The notes beneath the pieces are model-generated. The model was not told the origin of the DNA. It saw only the letters and a program-made list of their open reading frames with translations, and ran no database searches. Below, piece after piece: positions 40,426 to 53,568 of a DNA stretch of 64,000 nt (the first letter of the stretch is position 1; the number at the start of each line of letters is the position of its first letter). This stretch comes from Adineta steineri (lineage: Eukaryota; Rotifera; Eurotatoria; Adinetida; Adinetidae), in assembly GCA_905250115.1 (NCBI GenBank), contig CAJNOI010000002.1, positions 209,926 through 273,925 on the forward strand, written 5' to 3'. The translations under genes were made by a program, and so were the position numbers.

Positions 40426-43026
40426 TTAAAGTTGTCTTCGGACGTCATCCAACAATGTTTGAAATTTGGTATTATCTCTGTTGAGTAGATCAAAAAGTCG
40501 TTTTCGAGCTTTTTGTACAATTCCATGGTACATTGATGACAATGATGAAAAACGAGTTTCTAACAAAACAATAATAATAGCTGTCACGATTAATTCTTGG
40601 TTTGTTGATCGTCGAAATTCATTTAATGATTTTCCGGTTAATTTTTTAATAATTTCTGAATCGAAATTCCACAGACCATTGAAGTTTTGTTTTCCAATTA
40701 AATAACGAACAATATTTTGATCATCTGTTGGAGATTCTATTTCTTTTATTTTTTCTCCTGTATTTTCTTCGCTGGCGTGGTTGAAAGCACTGGAAGAATC
40801 CGACGAACTTGACCATTCGGCCATCCGCGAGTTACATTGTCTCAGTAAAGGTAGTTTAGGCCGAATCACTCGCTGCAAGGTGGAACAGGCAGACACACGA
40901 CTCACGAGCTTACACTCAGGGAGCACCGTGGACATAGGCTCACGCTTATCGCACATCGAGGGCATAGGCACACCGCTATAGCACTGCGTGGACATAGGCT
41001 CATGCAAATCGGACGTTGTAGCCGTAAACGCAAACTTATGGCACATGAAATGCGACACAGTTGTACAGGATACTCTCGAACTTTGTGTTTGTAAATGTTG
41101 ATCATCAGCTGATATTTGAATTGGAACTTCACGTAATAACATTTGATCATTATTTCCATTTAAACGTTTTTCAATTCCAACAAATGAAGTATATGGACTA
41201 AGAATATTATATTTTAATGATAATTCAATAATACGTTTTTTTATTTCATCTTTATAATCATCAGCTGATTTTGCTATCTGTTGATTATACTCTTGAAATC
41301 TTGTTTGTTGTGATCCTTTTTTAGTTGATGATGGTAATTGTGAATGTTGTAATTCAAGAATAAGTGCTTTACCAGCTAAACGATGAATTGTTTCATTATT
41401 AGTAACATTCGGTATGCGCTTAACATTTGCTTCACTTAATTTATTTGTATCATTATATAATTCAATTGTTGTATTATGATTAAATACAAATGATTCATCA
41501 TTTATTAATCCATATACAATTAAACGATCATTTACATATACTGGTGGAATATTTGTTGGTGCAGTTGTTATTTCAGTTAGTAAATTCCATTTTATTTTAA
41601 TATTTGTAATTGATGGTTGAAGAGCTTTTTCTAATTGTTGTCCAACATAAATATCAACATTTGTCGAAGGTGGAATAAAACAAAAACAACCATTTGTTGA
41701 ACGTGCTAAACCTTTAACTAATGAACGACTCGGAGATTTTCCTAAACCAAATGAAAAAATTCGACATGATTTCGACATTGAACGACATAAATTAAGAACT
41801 TCATTAACATTTGATATTTCGCCATCAGTAAGAAGAAAAATTTGTCGACAACGACCTTCTTTTGGTGAATGTTCTTCAACCCATTTTAACGGTTCTAACT
41901 TTAAAATAAAAAAATCAAATGATTTTTATATTATTATTATCATTAAAAATCAACTTACTAATTGAGTTCCACCTAGATCAGCTTCCATTTTATTTATCAA
42001 TTGTTCAGCTTTTTTGAAATTTTCTTCATTATAAATAACTGTTGCATCATTAAATAATAATTCATAATTGGTACCAAATCGAATTATATTAAAATAAGAA
42101 TGTAATGGGAGACTTTTAAGAAAAAGTAACATCGATTGACGAGCAAAACCAATTTTATTTTCATCTTTCATTGATCCACTACAATCGACAATAAATAAAA
42201 ATTCATTTGTTATTTCAATATTATTATTATTCATTGCTTGTTGATAATCTTTTTCATTTAGTGTAAATGAAACCATTAATGCATTTGATTCTATTGCTAA
42301 AATTGTATTTGATCGATCTTTAGTTAAATGAATATCAAGAAGAATATCTCGATCTAAATGAGTGTTATCTTGACCAAATTTAATCATATAATAATCTTGT
42401 TGACTGAAATCAACTTGAATTGGATGTGATGATGAACTAACACTTGAAATATTATTTTTCTCAATTTCACATTGAAATTGAATTGTATATGGACTTGATT
42501 GAACATATTTAGAATTTGTTTCAGCCGGTGATGTAATTCCACCTTTAGCTGGATCATAACGAGGAGCAATCGTTGTTGGAATAACAAAACGAATGTTTTT
42601 ACCATTATTAACCAGATCTAATTCTGTAACATAAGAGATTGTTATATGACATTCTTTACCAGGTGGAAGAGCACCAACATTAATTATGAAATTATCTTGA
42701 GAATTTTCATCTTGTTCAAGTAAATAAGCGCCATGACCTTCGTGAAGAGCATCATTATATTCTTTTTGTGCTTCTTTTTTCTCTTTTAATTGAGCTTCAA
42801 TTTGTCGATCATCAATTCGAGCAGTAAAAGCATATATAGCTGCTTGTTCTTCAATAGGAAAACAATAAACAGCTTCAATTGGAATTGTTTCATCATTACG
42901 AAATATTTGTTTTATGGTTACATCGGCTGCAAATGAATGAATTTTTCCTTCGATACTAATTTCTTTTAATGGAACATATTTGTCAGTAGCAATATTTGCT
43001 TGTGAATTCTTTTTAATTCGAAGCAT
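40426..43026 (-). CDS. VWA5A: VIT and von Willebrand factor A domain protein (VWA5A-like)
   Basis: Two exons, complement of 41959-43026 and 40426-41898, joined in phase 0, give 846 residues. The N-terminal ~130 residues form a VIT domain (EGKIHSFAADVTIKQIF, AVYCFPIEEQAAIYAF). A VWA domain follows (FLFIVDCSGSMKDE with the DxSxS metal site, LGGTQL at the splice junction, IFLLTDGEISN). The C-terminal ~120 residues (FNGLWNFDSEIIKKLTGKS) resemble the VWA5A tail. Family members are intracellular and of uncertain function; human VWA5A (LOH11CR2A/BCSC-1) is discussed as a tumour suppressor. Odd feature: a GC-rich, cysteine-rich linker built from a 30-bp tandem repeat (about 40921-41040), unlike the rest of the gene. 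VWA5A versus VWA5B cannot be settled by eye. Confidence 0.87.
40921..41040 (-). repeat. In-frame 30-bp coding minisatellite
   Basis: Four imperfect 30-bp units inside exon 2 of the VWA5A-like gene. Copies of GTGGACATAGGCTCA on the plus strand are exactly 60 bp apart (40928 and 40988), with related half-steps between. Each unit adds ten residues; HEPMST and REPMST recur in the protein. Base composition is much richer in G+C than the flanking exon. Confidence 0.8.
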
Positions 43027-44929
43027 GATAATAAAAAGATTTGAATGTGTGTGTGTCTATATTCGTTTGTTGTCTTCTCTTTATATACCTTTCCACTATA
43101 TTATATCAGCTCACTAATGAAATATAATCTATAATGAAGAATAAAAACATAAAAGAGAAAGAAATGTATTAAATCAAAAACTCTTTGAGAAAAATGTTCC
43201 CGCACAACGAATAAACAATGTTGTGAACAATATCGATATGTTTAACCGATTGATGATCCGATAAGAAAATGCGAAAAATTTGATCAGGGGATCAGACAAT
43301 CAGGAAAATATGATGACGAAAAATAGTATTATTGAACCTGAGATGTCTTTAATAGTTGTATTTGTATGACAAAAAACGAAACTGTAATGCAAAAAATAAT
43401 CATTTGTAGATTCCTATGGAAGAAAAAGGCGACCCACGTATTATCTGATAGATTTATGATATTTAGAAAACTACAATTTCAGTTGCGAAAAGAAATGAAT
43501 GTTCTTCTCAATCTGTGGCGACAGATATAGAAGTTTTATATGGATCTGTTGTCACTCTCGAGATTTGAAAAAGAGATTTTATCGAAAAAAACGGTTTTCT
43601 CTAGAATGTGAGAATTGCGACGTTACCAGTCTATTCTGGAAACGGTATGCTCTCTTTGCATAAGTACTCATGTCTGTTATTCTGCTAAGTGATGATATTC
43701 TTTATAGGTCATCGATATGATGAACACTTGAACCTCCTAATGAAGCTGCTTAAAATATTTCTCATCAAAATAATGTTATTACATTTGCAAACTCGTAGCA
43801 GATTTTCTCAAACGAATTTTTTAAGAAGTAATTGATACAATATTCTTGTTGTAACCTACACAGATAAATTTGTCTTTGGATTTTTGCCTATCTCACTAAA
43901 AATGCCTGTTACGACTTCGTCAATGTCAAAACTTTTGAAAAGAAGAACTTGCGACTATGAAGGATGTAATAACTGTCCTATTTTTCTCTTATTTTGGAAA
44001 AACTTCTTATGAATAAACGCTTATGAAATTTGGATATGTTCACTCACATATACAGAACACAAATATGTATTATCTATATTGAATTGTTTCTCGACTGTTA
44101 GTGTAGAGTAAGAATTAAATAGATAGCGAACTTCTGCAACTACTCACTATATGAAAAGGGAAAAGAACAAACTAATGAGCCAGCGAAGAAAAGAAAAACA
44201 AACTTTTTTCCTCCTTTCTTCATATATTAACAGGTAACGGACGATAGAACGAATGATGAATTTATCTTAAGATGAAACTATAGGTGTGAGTCGTCAGCTA
44301 ATTTTTGCTGAAGCTGACGGCTGACAAGCGGATGTTTTTGCCATAGCCGGCTGTGACGGTTTCTGATGGAAGAGTCGAAGTACGCGCTGATGGAATTACG
44401 CTTTTATTTATATCTTCTTCTCAACAATTGCATCGTTTTAATACAAAACACACGCTTAGATACTCGTCCATCAAACAGAATAAAAGGAAAGGTAATGTCA
44501 AAGTACATCAAAATGAACTAAAGAAAAACATAAAAAGTTTAAACCATCAGATGAAAAGAATGTAAAGGACAAAATAGCATGCGTACAGCGCATGTAAACG
44601 ACAGCATCACACCGACGGCTTATACCTCTACATAGTACGAAGAAAGAAAATTTGATTCGACTAATTATTGGAACTTAGTGTAGTGATTAAATTCTAACTT
44701 ATCTATTATATATCATAAGAAATACAAAAATAAACTAACTTGATTATCTCAGTTGATCATACTTACGCTTTAGCAGAAGATTAGAAGAAAAGGTTTTGAA
44801 TACTATTTTATTAGCGGACAAAGGAATGATCTATACAGTAACTAGTTAATAAAATTCATCCGCTGCAACTAAATAAAAGCTAGGCTTCTCAAGAAAAGTA
44901 CAGCAATGTTGAATAAGATGATCTTAACC
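43027..44929. other. Intergenic DNA upstream of the VWA5A-like gene
   Basis: AT-rich, with a moderately GC-richer patch at 44280-44400 containing short GTCAGC/GCTGAC inverted motifs. No supported coding frame, RNA gene or named regulatory element. Confidence 0.45.
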
Positions 44930-44971
44930 TGGATGTGGGTGACGTTTTCTTTTGTTTACCCACCCACACCC
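44930..44971. repeat. GT-rich hairpin, sixth copy
   Basis: Left arm GGATGTGGGTGACG and right arm TTACCCACCCACACCC around a short loop, just past the 3' end of the DYW gene. Same family as the copies at 1065 and 3408. Confidence 0.7.
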
Positions 44972-45042
44972 TTTGTCTTTATTTTTATTTAAATTGGAAA
45001 ATAAATCTATACAAAAACGAAAACACTTTAAAGTTTTCTATT

Positions 45043-47691
45043 TTAAAAATAATCATTGCATGAACATTGTCCATCTGTATGGAAATGATGAATTCGATTA
45101 GCATCACGAATAATAATTTCACATTTTCGTATAGCAGCGATTAATTTAATGGCTCGATCTATGAAAAGAATATAGAGAATTCGAAAAGAAAAGAGACAAT
45201 AATAATCACGTACGACAATCACCACAAACACGACGATTGTTTGTTACTTGTATTCGTTTTACATTAGGATTTTCAAGAAAATTCCATGCTATTGCAAGTC
45301 TTTCACTATGTCCACAAAGAACTGATTCAATAGTTTCATCTTGATTCAATGGTCGTGTAATCCAGCTTGAATCATATTGATGACCATGTTGAAGAAGTTC
45401 TTTTGATATTTTCTTAACTTCAGCATAAATTTCATTTGATCGAGGATGAGATTGGTCATGAGCACGAAATTGCTGAAAGAAATCAGTTCATATAATTTCT
45501 ATTGAAGATTAATATCGTAATTATAGACTTACAGATATTTGTCCATTGATCACAGTCCATGAAAGACCAATTTTTTTCTTAGCGTCTAGCTTCTGTAATT
45601 CTTTTTGAATATTTGATGCTTTTTCAAGGTCACTTATTGATGCATAAACATTATTAAGGAGAGTTGTAGCTGCAGTTAATGGATCTGATTGTTCAGGAAA
45701 AACTTTCTTCATACGATCATAGATGTGTTGTGCTAAAGAGCTATTGTTGACATTTCTGGCACCCGACAATAATGCCACTAGAATGAAAATTGTTATTCTT
45801 AACATCCGAATATTCAATTAAAATACTAACTGTACATAGTTAATACAGGTAAATGATCACGTTCATATTCATTAATCAATTGTTGTGCTTGTTGAAAAAA
45901 AGATGCACGACTAAAACAATCAATCTAAATATTAAAAAAAAAAGACATTTTGTTAAAATGAAATCTTTGTTCCATACCATTGCTCCATAAATACTTTCAG
46001 TTTTAACTGAAATATTCTTGAAGATTGACTGAGCTTCAGCAACAAGTCCTGAATGTGAACATGCATTTAAAATACAGACATGTGTTATTTCATCGAGAAA
46101 TTTTTCTGATAATTGACGAAAAAGCTCAATTGCTTGAATACCCATTCCATTTAAACCATAACCATTCACTAATTAATAAAAATAATTCATGAAAATTTTC
46201 TCCAAAAACAAACAAACTCATTGCTGTGTATCCAATTCGATCTGGTTGAGAAATTTTATCAAAAATTTCTTTAGCTTTATCAATAGATCCACTCTTACTC
46301 TAAATTAATAAACTCTTTTTAAAGAAAAAATATCAAAATAATTTTTTTTTCTTTTTTTGAACTTACCCACATATCAATTAATGCATTTTGAATTTGATTA
46401 TCCAAAAGAAAAGAATTAGGAATTTGTTTAATAAATAATTGACATATAGAATAATCACCAATTTGTGATAAAGCTTTAATAAGACAAAGATAAATAATTA
46501 TATTTCCTTGAATATGATTCATTTTCATTTGATTAAATAAATCTAATGTTTTCAATGGATTATTTTCTTTATTGAATCCATTCATTAAATTTCCATAATT
46601 AATTATAGATTTTTTCGTTTTTGAAAAAAGACTTTCTGCACTTGCACAATCACCACATTTTATAAATGCATCCAATAATGAATTAACAAGACGAGAATTT
46701 AAATGAAAATTTTCAGGCATTTCTTTTGAAACTTTTTTAACTATATATAATGCTTCTTTTGTTCCAAGACGAGCACAAGCATTAAATAGAACAATAACAT
46801 TTATATCACTTGGATTTTTTATTTGATTAAAAAGATCAATTGCTTTATTTAATTGATTATTTTCTATATAACCTTTCATCATAGCGCCATACATTGGTAA
46901 CACTTTGTTTGTTGTTTTATTAAATAATGATTCAGCATATGTAGTATCACCACATTTCATTGATGCATCTAATAGAGAAGTTAATAAATAATGATTTGAA
47001 CGAAAAGATTTGGGCATTTTTTCATAAGATTTTTTTGCTAAATTCAATGCTTCGACAGTTTTTAATTCAGCACAAGCATTAAATAAAAGATTTAGAATAA
47101 TTTCATTAGGATTTTTTATTTCATTGAAAAGATTTATTGCTTTATTTGCTTGATTATTTTTTATATAACCTAAAGAGACACCATTCATTAAATGGATTTT
47201 AGATCAAAAAAAAAGAACAATATTAATTAATCTTACCTTTTATCATTGCTCCATAAATTGGCAATGTTTTTTCTTTAATATTATTATATAATAATTCAGC
47301 ACGTGTTACATCACGACATTGCACTAGATTAGAAAATAAAATAAGAGTAAACAAACTTTTGTTACACTTTACTATATAAATGGATTAATGATGCTAATAT
47401 CAAAGAATCATCTTTCATAGATAATGGGATGAGATGATGAATAGTTTGACCACGTTGAAGATCTTCAAGCTGAGTACATGCTTTTAAAGCTTGTGTAATA
47501 ATATAAGTCGAAGCAGTTTTAATATTATTTTTCTTATGTATATCAAATAAATCGAGTGCTTTTCCGAATTGTTTATTATCATTGAACGATTTCATTTTCA
47601 TACCCAAATCAAAATCAGATGGAATAATTATCGAACGTCTTACAAAAATCATCAATGATGATAAACGAGAATTTAATAATCTGATCAACAT
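45043..47691 (-). CDS. PLS-type pentatricopeptide repeat protein with DYW deaminase domain
   Basis: Nine exons, complement of 47373-47691, 47237-47323, 46367-47169, 46218-46299, 45978-46168, 45831-45924, 45533-45777, 45214-45472 and 45043-45158, give 731 residues with all phases consistent. The N-terminus is Arg/Leu/Ser-rich, compatible with mitochondrial import. Tandem PPRs follow in plant-like P-L-S order ([18 protein letters not shown], then [13 protein letters not shown], then [19 protein letters not shown]). The C-terminal DYW domain keeps the cytidine-deaminase signature GHSERLAIA (HxE), the CGDCH zinc motif, [12 protein letters not shown] and CSCNDYF; the last residue is Phe, not Trp. 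In plants such proteins convert C to U in organelle RNA. DYW genes have been reported in bdelloid rotifers and attributed to horizontal transfer. An RNA-editing role here is inference; targets are unknown. Confidence 0.93.
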
Positions 47692-47997
47692 CAGTTATTT
47701 GAAGTACTAACACAAAAGTAAGAGTAACGAGTTCTTCTATCTATTTCTAAATTTGATTTTTAATTCATTATATTGGATACTAATCGACGACCAATTGAAG
47801 ATAATTTTAATGAGATAATTCTATTCGATAACTAGCGCCATGTACTTGAAAATTCTAAAATGATGCAATTCTTTATACAATCAAGTTCACACTAAATATA
47901 ACATAAAATAAGATTTTTATCAAAAAGAAAATTTTCGCATTATAGAGGCTTAGTCAACAATCATATAATATTTAATTCGAAAGAGATTTGAAAATAT

Positions 47998-48095
47998 TGA
48001 GGATGAATGCGAGTATGTATGGGTGACAGTGAAGAGAAAATATATTACCAGCGCTCATCCATATTCAATCCCATAACCATCCACACTCTCAGGAT
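47998..48095. repeat. Degenerate GT-rich hairpin, seventh copy
   Basis: Left part GAGGATGAATGCGAGTATG and right part CCATCCACACTCTCAGGATC, with a ~45-bp loop. The right end resembles the reverse complement of the GATCTTGAGGGTGTGG start seen at 3403. Degenerate, so membership is less sure. Confidence 0.45.
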
Positions 48096-51081
48096 CATTG
48101 TTATTTAAACGTACGGAACTTCGCTTTGTGTATATTCTAGCACATCTGACTGTTGATTTAAAAAAAATGAAGTATAAATATAATTTGTAGTTAATAATTT
48201 TTTATTTTATAACATCATCGGTTAGAAAAAAATCATTACTCTAGTCTGACTTTATCGTAGAAGAAATAGTTTTATTTGTCCTTGATTGCCGTTAATAACT
48301 TCGATTATAATCAGCTTTATTCTCCTTGAATTTTATGTTATTGTTCAACGGTAGCTGAATATAAATAAAAAAATTTTGTCTATCAAACAATATTTTCAGT
48401 GTCATATCATTGTTTTATAATAATAAAGTCATACAATTTCAGGTAAACACAAATGAATTTTTAACGACAACAACTGAAAGATTGATACTGAAACTGTCTA
48501 TGACTTTTTCATGGCAATTAAATAGATGTAATATAATAAAAAGTACTGAATAATATCCAATGACAATTACCAGAACAGACAATATGATAGGTATGATGTT
48601 TGTAATAATAGTTCGTAGCTCATGTGCATGAATAATCATGAAAGAGTATTGTTTCATTACTTAAACGCGATTAGTATATTATAATATATTACTATTGTTG
48701 AGTAAGATTACAAAAAAGGTATTCAAATTTTATTTTTAGATATCGGATATCATTTTAAGATTGTAGTTATTTTTATCCTAGACAATTTCCTATTAAAATA
48801 ATTCTTTTTTTTCAGCTTATCATTGACTCCTTACTCGATTATCTGTACTGACTTTTTTCTATAATTATTCTTTTTCTTCTCATAAATATTTATTGATAGT
48901 ATTTTTGTAACACGATCCATAAATAACACAAATTCTATTTCAATTAGCGAAGTTAAAAGATTTTCTACTCGTCAATGATGAACAGTCTGTAAGTTTTTCT
49001 TTTAAAAATACTTTTATTATTAGCAAATGAATCTTTAATCATCGTATTTCATATGAAACAATTCTTATTAGCTTATCCTTTATTAACAACTCTTTTTTCT
49101 CTCTACATTATTAATATTTATCTTTGACATATGTCCGTATTTACATATATTTAATAAAAGAAAAAAAAAATTAAACATTAAACAATCTGAAATAAATAAT
49201 TTTTTAATATATTTGTAAAGAATGTTTTTAGAGTGCATTTCCTTTGTAGAATAATTTTGAGGCTTCTCTAGCAAAAGTATCTACTTGACGCGTATATATT
49301 GACGTCAGTTTGAATAATATAATGATATTAGTTTATAAATAACTAGCCAGTTCTAGAATCTTTGTGTAAACTTTTGCTTTGACTGTAACTTTTAAATACG
49401 TAGTCGTAAAGTTATCCTTTTTAGAAAAAGCAGGTAAGCAATATCTATGTATATATTCTTTAATAATGATAACAATGAAAATTATGTTAATAAATAGCAG
49501 AAAGAATATGACATGTTCATTTTTATAGAAACATTCAAGTGAAGTAAGAAAATTTTTATATATAGTAACTGATAGATAAACGTTAGAATACAAAAATTGT
49601 GCACAGTTTTGTTAAAAAATAATTTAAATAATTCACTTTATTCTTCAGTTAGATAAATTCTTTTTTTCAATGAAGAACAATCATAGCTATATGATATATT
49701 TTTTTTTGCGTTCTTCAAGAATTCATTTTAAGAATTTAAGACAACAGAAAGTCATACTAAAAAGATCGTCATTAATAAAAACAATTGTGGGCTGTAATGG
49801 TGAGTAAGAATTTTCAGTATTATTTTGTCATTTCCTTTAATAATTAATAATAAAAAGAAGAAAGTGTTATATAAACTCATTTAATAGAAAAAAAATAAGG
49901 CCATTGTGAGTAAAATACTTGACAATGATCAAGGAAATTAATAGTAATATGTTTTTACATCTAGTAGCACGCACATACAGATACGCTTGATGACATGTCT
50001 CTATAAGTTAACCCTCGACAAAAATTTCTTTGACTTATGAACCAACTAGTAGAAAAAGATTTAATAATTTCCTGATATTATCACGCACGCATCATCCGCA
50101 CAAGTGATTCAGGTGAAAAATAATATTTCTCTATCAAACATAAGATAATTGAATAGATGCTTATTTCTTTTAGAATATTAATTTTATACAATCTTTGAAG
50201 ACCATAATATATCGTTGTGCTTTTATGTGCATAGTGTACCAGAAATACCCTATCAAAAATTATTTTGTATATATTTGCTATTTCATTTAATATTCTCAAT
50301 GACTTCTTTTAAGATTGAAGGTAAATATACCGAATTTTTATTTATTCGAGCGATCTTTCATACTGATCTGTAAAACTATTGTTTTCTTTGTTTTGTCAGA
50401 GAAATATTACCTATTCGTTTCTTTTTCTGGAACTATCTCAAACTCCTACGGTAGTGTTCTATTGAGCTTACATCAAAGGAAACAATCTAGTTCTGCAGAA
50501 CAATATGAAAAGCTATTCCAATGAGTAACAACTCAGTACATTTACCTTCGAGTTAAAAAGATTGTTTAGAATAGTAAATGAAATAGAAAAGATATATAGA
50601 AAAAAAGACTTTTGGCACGTTATTTTTGAGACATCCTGTCTACTATAAGAAATTATTCTTTTATAAGTTTTTTTTTCTTTTTCATGCGTGTAATATTGGT
50701 TCATGTAGGGTACAATGCAAAACTTGTAAAGACGTAGTTATAAACAATAGGTGAATTGTTAGGGTGAAAACGACAGCTTTATTCATTCTATAAGAATAAT
50801 TAATATAAAACATGCAAAATATAGGAAAAAAAATGATGAATATACACCAGAATTTATTTATTTTATTTGCATGAATACATACATTTATTATTGATAACTT
50901 TTTAACATCTGCTCAGTAGTAGACGGATGTAAGTGTGAAGGTGAAATATGTTTGTATCGTACTCATTTTCTTCTCTTGTTTTCCATCAGATTAATTGAAG
51001 AGAGTATTAAGTATAAATGTAAAAAATATATTATTATTCTCTTGATTCTATTTATTTAAGAAATAAATTATCAAATTTATC
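48096..51081. other. Intergenic DNA between the DYW gene and the opsin
   Basis: AT-rich, nearly 3 kb. Short frames on both strands have hydrophobic, low-complexity translations typical of AT-rich noise. No repeats, RNA genes or named elements recognised. Confidence 0.45.
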
Positions 51082-53410
51082 ATGATGAATGAGTCCCTGA
51101 ATAGTTTTGTCTACAATGAATGGACACAACCAGCTTTAGCATCCTGTCAAATATTAAAATGGATTGGTGGTTATTTATGTTTTACTTTTATTTGTGGTAT
51201 TACTCTCAATGGTATTATTCTTAGTATTCTTTGTGATAGTAAACATCGTCGATCGCCAATTGATATATTTATAATTTGTTTATGTATTTCTGATTTACTA
51301 GCTTCTTTACTTGGCATTCCATTGCCACTTACGTCTAATTTGGCTTGCCGGTAATATAATACTAGAATTTCAATCATATTCATTTTATTTTTAGGTGGTT
51401 ATATGGTAAATATCTATGTTATTACGAAGGTTTTATTGCTTATTTTGTTGGTATGGTTGGACTTTATTTATTAACTGCTTTATCTCTGAATCGGTTTGAA
51501 ATTTTTTTTAATTCAAATTCAAATAATATTATAAATATTTTTAAAGATATTGGATCATTGTTACGCCCAACAGAGAAGAATTTGTTACTTTTAAAACTGC
51601 TTATATATCAGTATTTTTATCAATACTAGGTGGTTTATTTTGGGCATTACCACCTATACTTGGTTGGTAAGTAAAAATATGATCAAATAGATTTATATTT
51701 CCAAAAATAAGAAATAAAAACAAATCTACTTATATCGTACGAAATTTTTAAACTAAAAAAGTTTCCAGGTAAATAGCTAAATCAATGAAAGTCGATTTCT
51801 TATTGAAAACATGAACTAGTTGATTACTCGCTTCTTATATTATTAAATAAATTTTTCTCATTTTATATCTCTACTAATAACTATTGATAACGTTTAGGAA
51901 TGATTATACACTCGAAGGTGCACGAACATCATGTTCAATACGCTGGCAAGATCGAACAGCCAATGTTCTTAGTTACAATATTCTTATGTTTGTTTTTGCA
52001 TACATTGTGCCATTATCTGTTATGATTTATTGCAATATATGTATATATCTCAAAGTAAATTTAATACTTTATTTATCTATTTAATAAAATCTTAAACATA
52101 AGTATATGAAAAATAGGTACGACAAGTTGCTAAAAATAAGTTGCTATGGAATAAATCTATTACTGCATTGAGATCACATCAGAAACGACAAAATGTAGAA
52201 CAACGTCTGGCAAAAACAGTTTTTATTATTATTCGTAAGTCTTTTTCTTCTCGTATAAGCAATTTAGAATCTAATACAATTTTAAAAAATAGAACAAAAA
52301 TTAGAATATCAGACATGTCATTCTTTATGTAATATGACAATATTGACAGGTGCTTTTTTTCTGAATTATGGAACGAAAAGAATATAATATTATTACTAGA
52401 GTGAGAATAAAATGACGTATTTTCTTAGAATAAGCTTCTTTATTTAAGTATTTTATTGTTTAGTATGACTTTTTTTTCAAGTAAAAGGATTACTTATATT
52501 AATTTGAACAGAGATTCAGTTCTGACTAATTCCAGTATCCGTTAGAAAAAATAAATGACTATAATGTTTCTAAGTTCCAATTTATTGCTAAATAAAATAT
52601 CAATGAAGTTTTGATCTTATGTAACGTGTTCATCGAATTAAATTTGCACTTAAATTTGATCTCTATATTATGTCTAGATATCAATCATTCTTAAATTATA
52701 ATTTGATCTTTCCGTGATACGTTTTATTCATTAGATGTAACATAATCATGAAACAATTTACGAAGACACGCCTCAAGATATCAAAAGCTCTTTAGATGAG
52801 ACTTATGCCATCGAGTGCAGCTTACTGAGGCGAGATAAAATCATTTTAGTCGTGAGAGATCTTATCATATCGATAATACTAAATCTAATGTATATATTTT
52901 TCTTATAATAATAAACGTAGATAAATACCTAACTATCACAAAAGTTTCTAAAACATATGTCTTAATCTTCTTTCGATATCCACCATTTATTAAAATATGT
53001 TTCTTTTAGTTACTTTCAGTATTGCATGGACACCATATGCAATTGTGGCATTTATATCATCATTTTTTTCTCCTACTATAATTTCACCATTAGGTGCTTC
53101 AATACCAGGTTATTTGATTTATTTATAATTAATCTCATATCTAATTATCTTTTTTGTCAATAGCAATATTTGCTAAATCATCAGTTTATTTTAATCCATT
53201 TGTATATATTATATCAAATTCTCATATTCGTTCAAAATTATTCCATTGGCGAAAAACAATCAATCAAACACGTAATAATTTTTTTATATAGAATAAGAAA
53301 AAAAACTTTAGCTATCTATATAATTTTATATTATAGATATCGATCCATCAAAAGAAACAGTTGAACTAACGACTCCGTTAAATAAATGTCGAACTCCATT
53401 AACATCTTAA
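51082..53410 (+). CDS. Opsin (retinal-binding GPCR)
   Basis: Eight exons (51082-51350, 51395-51493, 51547-51666, 51898-52054, 52117-52234, 53010-53108, 53164-53271, 53337-53410) keep phase and give 347 residues. Seven-transmembrane class A receptor. The retinal-anchoring lysine is present in PAIFAKSSVYFNPFVY (rhodopsin position 296), followed by NPxxY. Both possible counterions are present: Glu in CYYEGF (position 113) and Glu in LEGARTSCSIRW (position 181, six residues before the disulfide Cys). The TM3 end reads NRY instead of DRY; the residues after NPxxY (positions 310-312) are NSH. TM6 has AWTPYAIVAF. Retinal photoreception through a G protein is expected. The class (ciliary, xenopsin or tetraopsin) cannot be assigned by eye. 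Intron 5 is 775 bp, far longer than the others. Confidence 0.92.
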
Positions 53411-53568
53411 AATACAATATATATTTCGTTTATTATTTTATGTTATATACTATTACTAATTTATTAATATTTTTATTTTTAAGAAAAAGAATAAAACGAA
53501 AAGAACAAAAAAATAAATTTCTACGAAGGATAAAAAGAAAAAGAAGATCTATTTTTAATTGATATTTT

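Noticed and set aside
45521-45817. Separate small gene starting MNIRMLRIT
   Set aside because: The start lies in an intron; the frame is exon 7 of the DYW gene and phases agree with its neighbours.
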